From DASRAU01 sp035638075 (GTDB lineage: Bacteria > Acidobacteriota > Polarisedimenticolia > Gp22-AA2), in the NCBI GenBank assembly GCA_035638075.1, contig DASRAU010000009.1, positions 80,767-144,766 of the forward strand: a stretch of 64,000 nt of DNA, in the 5' to 3' direction. Of the stretch, positions 33,667 to 42,100 are shown in pieces. Under the pieces are notes generated by a model. The model did not search any database, was not told the DNA's origin, and saw nothing but the letters and a program-made list of their open reading frames with translations. Numbering within the stretch: the stretch's first letter is position 1; each line of letters begins with the position of its first letter. A program made the position numbers and the translations under genes.

Positions 33667-34988
33667 ATCGAGGCGTCCTGGACGATCGTCCAGCGATTCC
33701 CCGCGCGCGAGAAGACCAGGGCCGTGCGGCCGCTCGCCGCCTCCTTGTCCGGATAGCTCAGGGTCCAGCGGCCGGCCGCGGACGCGCCGTGGATCCGTCC
33801 CGGCACGGCATCGTCCCCCGGCGTGATCTCCATCCCCCAGATCGGGCGGATGTCGTCGAGGTCGAGCCGCAGCGTGCCCATCGCGGCCTTGCCGGGGTAG
33901 CGGGTCTTGTAGCGATCGAGCACCGCCTGGCGGCCGCGCACCATCCCGGTCGGCGACACGAAGACCGCATCGTCGGCGTAGACGCTGGTGAAGGCTTCGA
34001 TGTCGCCGCGGTTCCACGCCTCGACCTGATCGGCGATCAGCTTCGCGATGGCGTCGTGCGTCTGCGAGGCCTCGCGCTCGTGACCGATCCGGTCCCACAG
34101 GCTGCAGCCGTAGCGCGCGAGGAAGCGCGGCTCCTCGGCGAAGACGGGATCCTTCAGGACTTCGTCCGCGGACGCGAAGCGGTGCCCGCTTTTCTCGAGC
34201 CACGTGAAGAGGTCGTCCCAGACCGCCGTGCCGACGGCGTTGGCGTGCAGCAGGATGATCTGCGGCGTCGTGCGCTCGAGGAGCTCGTCACCGTGCTCTT
34301 CGTGGTGCCGCACCTCGGCCTGGAGGGCGGCGAGGCAGTCGGCGGCCGCGGCGCGCGCCCCGGTCTTGTCCCCGCGGCGCACGGCCGTGACGTACGCCTC
34401 CTCGTAGGACCAGTCCTGGGTGTCGATGGTCACCGTCAGGACCCGCTGCGAGGACGCGGCGAGGGCCTGGCGCACCGCGTCGAACTGCTCCGCCGTCTCC
34501 CCTTCTCGCAGGTAGGGGAAGCGGAAGAACCGCACCTTGCCGCCGTGCGGCTCGAGGTATGAGGCCAGACCGGCGCGCCCTTTCTCGATGTCCGCGACGT
34601 ACTCGGCGACCGGGGTGCGCGGCAGGTCCTTGTGTCCGAACGAGTGGTTCCCCAGCTCGAACCCGGCGCCGCGCCAGCGGTCGAGGAGCGTCGTGTCGGC
34701 CGGCCCTTTCACCTGCCCCCAGATCACCAGCCCCACCGCCGGCACCTTGTGCCGCTTGAGGATGTCGAGGAGCCGCCCCGTCACCTGCTCGCGGTCGGCC
34801 GCGTCCGTGTGCAGCTTCGCCGACGCCACCGGCAGGTCATCGACGCTGACCAGGATCGGCCGGAGCGCTGCGCTGCCCGCAGCGGAGGAACCGGCCGCGG
34901 GCGACGGTGCGGGAGCGGCAGTGGACGCCGCGAAAACGGCCGCCGCTCCGAACAGGAGCGCGGCAAGGAGGGAGGGGACCACCCGCAT
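33663..34988 (-). CDS. Exported polysaccharide deacetylase fused to an NTF2-like (SnoaL/DUF4440) domain
   Basis: 441 residues. Signal peptide at 1-25, then a Pro/Ala/Ser linker. NodB-like domain at about 42-300: ILVSVDDLP (catalytic Asp pair), GFELGNHSFGHKDLP (H-xxx-H metal pair), RFFRFPYLREGET and QIILLHANAV (the second catalytic His). From about 315 an NTF2-like fold follows: IADQVEAWNRGDIEAFTSVY, ADDAVFVSPTG, GRQAVLDRYKTRYPG and AGRWTLSYPDKE. This is the usual SnoaL/DUF4440 layout. Joining a deacetylase to this domain is uncommon. It is first in the glycosyltransferase operon and acts outside the cytoplasm. The start follows TACAAT by only 8 nt. Confidence 0.87.
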   Translation of the reverse strand: MRVVPSLLAALLFGAAAVFAASTAAPAPSPAAGSSAAGSAALRPILVSVDDLPVASAKLHTDAADREQVTGRLLDILKRHKVPAVGLVIWGQVKGPADTTLLDRWRGAGFELGNHSFGHKDLPRTPVAEYVADIEKGRAGLASYLEPHGGKVRFFRFPYLREGETAEQFDAVRQALAASSQRVLTVTIDTQDWSYEEAYVTAVRRGDKTGARAAAADCLAALQAEVRHHEEHGDELLERTTPQIILLHANAVGTAVWDDLFTWLEKSGHRFASADEVLKDPVFAEEPRFLARYGCSLWDRIGHEREASQTHDAIAKLIADQVEAWNRGDIEAFTSVYADDAVFVSPTGMVRGRQAVLDRYKTRYPGKAAMGTLRLDLDDIRPIWGMEITPGDDAVPGRIHGASAAGRWTLSYPDKEAASGRTALVFSRAGNRWTIVQDASM

Positions 34989-34996
34989 CGCGGCGT

Positions 34997-35025
34997 ATTG
35001 TATTCGGGTCGTTCAGGATCTGAAC
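34997..35025 (-). promoter_or_regulatory. Leaderless-type promoter with palindromic operator-like site
   Basis: On the minus strand, TACAAT (34997-35002) lies 8 nt before the ATG at 34988. A perfect palindrome GTTCAG-GAT-CTGAAC spans 35011-35025, where the -35 should be, so a repressor or activator could bind there. Confidence 0.5.
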
Positions 35026-35046
35026 CGCGACGGTGTGAAGGAAACG

Positions 35047-37326
35047 CTACTTGCCGTAGTGCCCGACGCGCCCGGCGGAGCCGTCGGTCCCGATCGCCAC
35101 GACCAGGAAGAACGCATCGGACGGGTCGGGGAAATACGTGAACGACTCGGTCGTGGTCATGCCGCGGAGCGAGAAGGCCGGGTCGGAGGGGAAGGAGCCG
35201 GGAAGGATCGCCGGCCGCGCGGTCGGCGCCGCGTAGACGAGGTAGCGAATCCCCGAGGTCGCGGCGCACGGGTCGCTCGCCGGCTGCCAGGTGAGGGCGA
35301 CCTGGCCCCCCGGCGCCTGGTTCACGAGCAGCCCGGTCACCTCGGTGATGACATTGCAGGTGAAGCTGGCCGTCCAGGTCGCGGGGCTGGGTGGCGTGGA
35401 GATGGTGTGCGTCATCATGCCCCCGTCCGACCACGAGGCGAAGGTGTAGGTCCGGCCGTCGGAGGCGACCTGCGAGGCCGGCGCGCCGATGATGCGCAGG
35501 AAATCCACCACGCCGGACGTCGTGATGGGCGCCATCTCCAGCACGCCGTCGAGCGTGATCAGCAGGTTCGGGTGGGGGACGGTCGTGAAGTTCAGCGTCG
35601 AGGTGTTCGGGCGCACCTGCACCGCGGTCGTCGTGTCCAGCGCCCCGGTGGTCCCGAGCGGCGCGCCGGAGTCGCGCACGGACAGGATGACCTCATAAAA
35701 GGTGTCGGCCGAACCTTCCCCGGTGCGCGGAATGGTGAAGCTGCCGCTGCAGACTCCCTGGACCGGTCCAAGAAACGGATGGGTGTGCCCGGCGTGGTGG
35801 AACACCACCGACCAGGTGAAGCGCGAGCAGGGGACCGTCCCGTCCTCCGGGTCGGTGCCGGTGCCGGAGAAGGCGAAGGTATCGCCCGCTTCGTAGTGCG
35901 CCTCGTCCACGGGGGAAGAGATCACGGGCGTGGGGGCGCGGTTGCCGGAGACGATGCGGATGTCCGGCGTCGTGTCGGTTCCCCCGGCCCCATCGTTGAC
36001 GGTCAGGTGGGCGAAGTAGACACCGGCCGGATACAAATGGCTCAGCGTCGCGGACGTCCCGGTCGCGCCGTGCCCCGAGTCCCAGGAATACTGGAGGGTC
36101 TGCTGGTCGGGGTCGCTGCTCGCGGTCCCGTCCAGAAGAACCTGGAGCGGCGCCAGTCCCGACGCGGGCGCGGCGACGCCGACCGCCTGCGGCTGCCGAT
36201 TGGTGCCGCCGACCCGGGCGATGCGGTACAGCGCCCCGCTGTTGAACGACACGAAGTACAACGCGCCGTCGGGTCCGAAGCGGATCTCCACCGGATCGGG
36301 CAGGTCGGTCGCCCAGATCTCGGTCGTGATGACGTTGTTGCCGGCGTCGAGCACCATGCGGCGCAGGTCGCGCGCCGCCTCGTCCCCGAAGAAGAACTGG
36401 CCGGTGAACTCGCCGTTGAAGTCGGCGGCGGTCGCGAACGGTCCCGCCATGATCGAGGCGCCCGCCGGATTCGTGTGCGGGTACCAGTAGATCGGGTACA
36501 CGAAGCCCGCCTGCCCCGCCGGCGAGGGGCCCTCGATCGAGGCCCAGCCGTAGTTCCCCCCGGGAATCCCGAGGTCCAGCTCCTCCCAGTCGGAGCCCCC
36601 GATGTCGGCGATGAACAGGGTCCCGGTGTCCGGCTGCAGCGTGAAGCGCCACGGGTGCCGGAAGCCCAGCGCCCAGACGCGCGGGTCACCCCCGCCGCCG
36701 AGGAACGGATTGCCGGCGGCCGGCGTGCCGTCCGGGTTGATGTGCAGGATCTTGCCCCTCAGGTTGAACTTGTCCTGCGAACCGGTCGACAGCAGCTGGT
36801 CGTCCCCGGTGCTGACGAAGAGCGTGCCGTCGGCGGCGAAGCGGATGCAGCCGGCGTGATGGTCCCAGTTCGTGATGGCGTACTCGACCACGATGACTTC
36901 ATTCGTGAGCGTGTCGTTGACGACGGTGAAGTGGGAAACCCGCTGGCGGAACGGGGGCGGCGCGGTGTAGGTCATCCACAGCAGGTGGTTGCTGGCGAAG
37001 TCCGGGTCGATCTCGATCGCGGTGATGCCCTGCTCGTCGTTGGTGCTGACCGGGATCGTCCCGACGAGCGTCAGGGTGCCGTTGCGGAAGACCCGGATTT
37101 TCCCCGACTTCTCCGCGATGTACAGGTCGCCGTTCGGCGCCCAGTCGAAGCTGAGGGGATCCCCCATCCCGCTCACCACCGTCGTCATCGAGAAACCCGG
37201 GGCGAGCGTCGGCGCCGCCAGCGCCGGGGCGGCCGCCGCCAGCCCGAGCGCCAGGGTCGCGGCAGCGAGCCAGCCACGCCGGGTCGGCTGGGACGACAGT
37301 GTTCGACGGGTCGCCTGGGAGGGCAT
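35047..37326 (-). CDS. Exported PQQ-type sugar dehydrogenase-like beta-propeller with PKD-like modules
   Basis: 759 residues. Signal peptide at about 1-39. Residues 45-390 are a six-bladed propeller of the soluble glucose/sorbosone dehydrogenase family: GDPLSFDWAPNGDLYIAEKS, GFRHPWRFTLQPDTGTLFIA, IGGSDWEELDLGIPGGNYGW and GPDGALYFVSFNSGALYRI. Then come a PKD-like module (about 395-480), a second beta module and a C-terminal fibronectin-like end. It probably oxidises or binds sugars at the cell surface; PQQ is inferred from the family. ATG 37326 has no Shine-Dalgarno, but TACACT lies 10 nt upstream, suggesting leaderless expression. Confidence 0.82.
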   Translation of the reverse strand: MPSQATRRTLSSQPTRRGWLAAATLALGLAAAAPALAAPTLAPGFSMTTVVSGMGDPLSFDWAPNGDLYIAEKSGKIRVFRNGTLTLVGTIPVSTNDEQGITAIEIDPDFASNHLLWMTYTAPPPFRQRVSHFTVVNDTLTNEVIVVEYAITNWDHHAGCIRFAADGTLFVSTGDDQLLSTGSQDKFNLRGKILHINPDGTPAAGNPFLGGGGDPRVWALGFRHPWRFTLQPDTGTLFIADIGGSDWEELDLGIPGGNYGWASIEGPSPAGQAGFVYPIYWYPHTNPAGASIMAGPFATAADFNGEFTGQFFFGDEAARDLRRMVLDAGNNVITTEIWATDLPDPVEIRFGPDGALYFVSFNSGALYRIARVGGTNRQPQAVGVAAPASGLAPLQVLLDGTASSDPDQQTLQYSWDSGHGATGTSATLSHLYPAGVYFAHLTVNDGAGGTDTTPDIRIVSGNRAPTPVISSPVDEAHYEAGDTFAFSGTGTDPEDGTVPCSRFTWSVVFHHAGHTHPFLGPVQGVCSGSFTIPRTGEGSADTFYEVILSVRDSGAPLGTTGALDTTTAVQVRPNTSTLNFTTVPHPNLLITLDGVLEMAPITTSGVVDFLRIIGAPASQVASDGRTYTFASWSDGGMMTHTISTPPSPATWTASFTCNVITEVTGLLVNQAPGGQVALTWQPASDPCAATSGIRYLVYAAPTARPAILPGSFPSDPAFSLRGMTTTESFTYFPDPSDAFFLVVAIGTDGSAGRVGHYGK

Positions 37327-37336
37327 GCGGGAGGGG

Positions 37337-37342
37337 AGTGTA
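37337..37342 (-). promoter_or_regulatory. Leaderless-type -10 element
   Basis: TACACT on the minus strand, 10 nt before the ATG of the sugar dehydrogenase-like gene. That start has no ribosome binding site. Confidence 0.4.
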
Positions 37343-37445
37343 CGGCGAGCCGGCTCCGGCGGCCACGTCCAAGGTGATGCCGGAAGCGAAGAGCGGGCCC
37401 GGCTGAGTGCCTGAGGACACCGAGGAAAGGGGCGCCGCTGAGCTT

Positions 37446-38984
37446 TCAGTGAAGAACGCGACCGGTGGCGCCTGCCGGAGGAGGGATGTGCAGCGCCGCG
37501 GCCAAGGTCGGGGCGACGTCGGCCGGCGTGCAGGGGGTCGCGTCGACTCGCGCCCGGAACGGCCCGCCCGCGAGGAGGAGCGGCACCCTCCGGTCGTAGG
37601 CCCAGGGTGTCCCGTGGGTGGCGGGGGCGTCCTCTCCTTCGATGGCGAACGGAGTCGGGACGATGAAGAGATCGGGGCTGCGTCCTTCGAAGCGGTTCCG
37701 TTCGTAGGCGGCGCGCGTCGCCGCGTCGACGGTGGAGCGGCCGGCGGTCAGGTAGCCGAAGACACCGTCGATCGAGAGAGCCCCCGCCCCGGCCGCTTCG
37801 GCCGCCTGCTCGACTTCGAGCCCGGCCCGGTCCAGCTCCTGGCGATCGAACCAGACCCGCGTCGGCGTGTCGCCGTACACCCGTGGCGGTGGACGGTTGC
37901 CGGCGCGCGCGGCGAGAGCGCGCTGCATGGCCTGGAGGAGCCGCGGCTCGTCGAGCCGGTCGAAGCGCAGGCCGGCGGCTTTGGCCTGGTCCCTGGTCGG
38001 GGAGACGCCGTGGTCGGCGGACAGCGCCACGATCGTCCCTCCGGCGCCGACGTGCTCGTCGAGAAAGCGCAGGAAGGCGCCGATCTGGGCGTCGAGCCTC
38101 ACGATCAGCGCCTCGAGCTGCTCGTCGTAAGGCCCGACCTGGTGGCCGAGGATGTCCACACCGGACAGGCCGACGACGAGGAGATCGGGAGTGGCGTCCG
38201 CCCCCAGCTTCTCCGACACGACGATGTGCCGGGCGCAATCGAACATGAGGTCGTGGAACTGCGGCGTCCCGCGCAGGAAGTCGTAGTCCTTCGACCCGGT
38301 CTCCTTCAGCAGCCGGTCGGCGGGCCGTGCGGCGTTCAGCTGCGCCGCCCAGGCCGGGAGCGCCTCCATGTAGAAACGGCTGCTGACGATGAGGCCGCTG
38401 TTGATGTCGTACCAGAGGGCCCCGTTGGCGCTGCGCCCGACCGAGAAGACGGCCGACCGGTCCTTGCCGGCGATGCTCCAGACTTTGGCGGCGCCCCGGC
38501 TCGCCAGGCGCAGGGAGTCGCCGAGGGTGTCGACCATGAGGCGGTGCGGGGAGACGCCGGCCCCCGCCGCGCCGACGAGCGGGAAATCCGGGTCGTCGAC
38601 CGAGGCGATCACCTTGTGCGTCCCCAGGTCGAAGAAGTCGTTGCTGACGATGCCGTGCCGGTCGGGGTCGGCGCCGGTCCCCAGGGTGGCGTGGCCGGGC
38701 CCGGTTTCCGTCAGTGCGTAGTCGTGGGCGCACTCGGTGAAGCGGGTCCCCGTGCGCTCCAGGCGCCGGAAGCCGTCGGGACCGAAGCGCGGGCCGAGCC
38801 GGTCGAGATAATCGGCGCGGAACTGGTCGATCACGAACAGGACGACGAGGCGCGGCGTCCCGGCCCCGGCGACGGGGCGGGCGGTCGCGGGCGGCGCGTC
38901 GGCCGCCGGCCGCGGCGCGCGCGTGGCGGCGAGCCCTGTGAAGGCCAGCGCCGCAAGGGTGAGCACGGAGGTCCGGCGGAGCAT
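37446..38984 (-). CDS. Exported alkaline phosphatase superfamily protein (PafA-like)
   Basis: 512 residues with a signal peptide (about 1-28). The alkaline phosphatase/phosphodiesterase superfamily metal site is visible: LFVIDQFRADYLDRLG (first Asp), ALTETGPGHATLGTG with Thr as the expected nucleophile, GLSGVDILGHQVGP (Asp and His), LSADHGVSPTRDQA (Asp-His) and APATHGTPWAYDRRVPLLL (last His). This pattern fits the phosphate-irrepressible PafA group, which cleaves phosphate monoesters in the periplasm. No Pho-box repeats were seen upstream, consistent with constitutive expression. Start ATG 38984 gives a proper signal peptide; the longer frame does not. TATCCT lies 6 nt upstream. Confidence 0.87.
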   Translation of the reverse strand: MLRRTSVLTLAALAFTGLAATRAPRPAADAPPATARPVAGAGTPRLVVLFVIDQFRADYLDRLGPRFGPDGFRRLERTGTRFTECAHDYALTETGPGHATLGTGADPDRHGIVSNDFFDLGTHKVIASVDDPDFPLVGAAGAGVSPHRLMVDTLGDSLRLASRGAAKVWSIAGKDRSAVFSVGRSANGALWYDINSGLIVSSRFYMEALPAWAAQLNAARPADRLLKETGSKDYDFLRGTPQFHDLMFDCARHIVVSEKLGADATPDLLVVGLSGVDILGHQVGPYDEQLEALIVRLDAQIGAFLRFLDEHVGAGGTIVALSADHGVSPTRDQAKAAGLRFDRLDEPRLLQAMQRALAARAGNRPPPRVYGDTPTRVWFDRQELDRAGLEVEQAAEAAGAGALSIDGVFGYLTAGRSTVDAATRAAYERNRFEGRSPDLFIVPTPFAIEGEDAPATHGTPWAYDRRVPLLLAGGPFRARVDATPCTPADVAPTLAAALHIPPPAGATGRVLH

Positions 38985-38990
38985 CGGCGG

Positions 38991-38996
38991 AGGATA
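38991..38996 (-). promoter_or_regulatory. Leaderless-type -10 element
   Basis: TATCCT on the minus strand, 6 nt before the ATG of the PafA-like gene, which has no ribosome binding site. Confidence 0.4.
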
Positions 38997-39159
38997 CGCG
39001 AAATCCGTAATCGGGCCGGCCTGCCGGAGGTGGTCGCCGCACGGTCCGCACCTGCGGGACCGAGAGGTCTGAAGGATCGCTGACCGCCGCCTTGACGGAA
39101 GGGTCGGATCGCCGTACATGGAGGGCCGTCGCAAACCCCTGATGAATTACGATTCCGTC

Positions 39160-42100
39160 ATGTGCCCCCTCCCAGGACACGCGCGATATCTGCGCGCCGC
39201 GGCCGTGCTTTTCGCTGCCGCGGTGCTGCTGGCGGCGCCGGCGGCGGCACAGACGATCTCGTTCGGCAAGAGCACGCTGCAGGGGACGGCGATGACGAGC
39301 CCCACGTCATTGCAGTTCGGACCGGACGGCCGGCTCTACGTCACGCAACAGAACGGCACCATCCTCATCTACGGCATCACCCGCAACGGACCGAACTCGT
39401 ACGTCGTCAACGCCACCCAGACGATCACCTCGGTCCGCGACATCCCGAACCGCAACGACGACACCGGGGCCATCAACGCCACGGTGACCGGGCGCGAGGT
39501 CACCGGGATCCTGGTCGTCGGCACCGCCGCGAACCCGGTGATCTACGTCGCCAGCAGCGACCCGCGCATCGGCGCCGGCGGCAGCGGCACCGACAGCAAC
39601 CTCGACACCAACTCCGGCATCCTGTCGCGCCTGACCTGGAACGGGACGACCTGGGTGAAGCTCGACCTGGTGCGCGGCCTGCCGCGGTCCGAGGAGAACC
39701 ACGCCAGCAACGGCCTGGTGCTCATCAACAACGGCGCCACCCTCCTGATCGCGCAGGGAGGGAACACCAACATGGGGGCGCCGTCGAACAACTTCGCGCT
39801 CCTCCCCGAGTACGCCCTGTCGGCGGCGATCCTGTCGGTCGACCTGGCGGCGATCGGGAACACGACCTACGACCTGCCGACCCTCGACGATCCGACGGCA
39901 TCGCGCAACACCGGAACGCCGGGCGTGGACACGAACGATCCGTTCGGCGGCGACGACGGCGCCAACCAGGCGAAGCTCGTGGCCGGCGGCCCGGTGCAGG
40001 TCTACTCGCCCGGCTTCCGCAACCCGTACGATCTCGTCCTGACGCGCGCCGGGCGGCTGTACACGGTCGACAACGGTCCGAATTCCGGCTGGGGGGATGT
40101 GCCGGCCGGGGAAGGGGGCACGGCCTGCACCAACGCGGTGCGCGAGCCGGGCGTGACCCAGAACGACCAGCTCCACTACATCACCGGACAGGGGTTCTAC
40201 GGCGGCCATCCGAACCCGACGCGCGCCAACACCGCCAACAAGTTCAACGGCCAGTCGCCGGTGCCCTCGTCCAACCCGGTCGAATGCGACTACCGCAACC
40301 CGGGCGCGCAGGACGGGGCGCTCGCCACCTTCGGCTACTCCACCAACGGCATCGCCGAGTACACCGCCAACAACTTCGCCGGCACGATGGACGGCAACCT
40401 GCTCGCCGCGTCGTTCGAGAACACCATCTACCGCATCGTCCTGTCGGCGAACGGCACGCAGGCAACTTCGGTGACGACGCTGTTCTCGTCGGTCGGCAAC
40501 ACGCCGCTCGACGTCTGGACGCAGCCGAGCGCGGGACCGTTCCCGGGCTCGATCTGGGTCGCCGACTACGGCATCAACGGCATCGTGGTGTACGAGCCGG
40601 CCGACTTCATTTCCTGCACCGGCGCCGACAACCCGGCGATCGATGAGGACGGCGACGGCTTCAGCAACGCCGACGAGATCGACAACGGCACCAATCCCTG
40701 CTCGGCCGGCGACGTGCCCCCCGACTGGGACGGCGACCACATCTCCAATCTCAACGATCCGGACGACGACAACGACGGCCTGCCCGACACGAGCGACAAG
40801 TTCGCCCTCGATCCGCAGAACGGCGCGACGACCAACCTGCCGCTCCTCCTGACCTGGGACAACGACGCTCCCAACCCGGGCGGGCTCCTGCACCTCGGCT
40901 TCACCGGGCTCATGACCAACGGCACCTCGAACTACGAGAGCCTGTTCAACGCCGGGGCGATGACCGCCGGCGGCGCCGCCGGCGTGGTCACGGTGGACGC
41001 GGCGACGGAGGGGGATGCCGACGGGGCGCTCAACACCCAGCAGTTCGGCTTCCAGGTCGGCGTGCACGTCACCGCGGCGACCGGGATCTTCACGGCGCAC
41101 ACCCGCATCCTGGCGCCGTTCGCCGGGCTGACCCCGGCCGATTTCCAGTCGATGGGCCTGTTCCTCGGCACCGGGGACCAGGACCACTACGCCAAGGTCG
41201 TGGTCATGGCGAACGGCGGTGCCGGGGGCGTGCAGTTCGGCAAGGAGGACGGCGGCCCGCTCGTCGCCCGCGCGCCCACGGGCATCACCCTGCCGGGTCC
41301 CGACTGGATCGACCTCTACCTGACCGTCGACCCGGTCGCGCTCACCGTGACGCCGGTGTTCATCGCGACCATCAACAACGTGCCCGGACTGGTCGAGTCG
41401 CTCGGAGGACCGGCGACCATCCCGGCGTCGTGGCTGGCGGGGCCGCAGGGGCTCGCGGTCGGGCTCATCTCGACGTCGCGCGGCCCGGCGCCGCCGTTCC
41501 CTGTCACGTGGGATTTCCTCAAGGTGCGCACCGGCGCCGCGGTCGAGTGCGCCGCCGACCCCGACTGCGCCGACACGAATCCGTGCACCACCGACGTGTG
41601 CCAGTCGTACACCTGCCTGCACCTGAACAACACCAACCCGTGCAACGACGGGCTGTCCTGCACCAGCGGTGACGTCTGCGCCGCGGGCTCCTGCAGCGGC
41701 ATCGACGCGTGCCCGGCCGGACAGATGTGCGACGCCGGGACCAACGCCTGCATCCAGCTCAACGTCGACCTCGACAACGACGGGCTCGTCGGCGCGGCCG
41801 ACCCGTGCCCGACCTCGGCGCGGAACCTCTGCTTCGGGCCGGTGGCGACCGAGACGGCGCAGGGACGCGCCATCCGCATCAACACCGGCGACGACGGCAC
41901 CGAGTGCGCCGGTCCCAAGACCGACTGCACCGGCCGCGTGTGGAACGGCGACTACGGCTACAACAACGTCCTCAACAATGCCTCGTGCGACCTGGGCGGC
42001 GGCGGGGAAGGGTGCGTCATCAACGGCATCACTTCGATCTTCGGCTGCGAGGACGAATCGACCGAGGATCTCTTCCAGTGCGAGCACTATGACGACGAGG

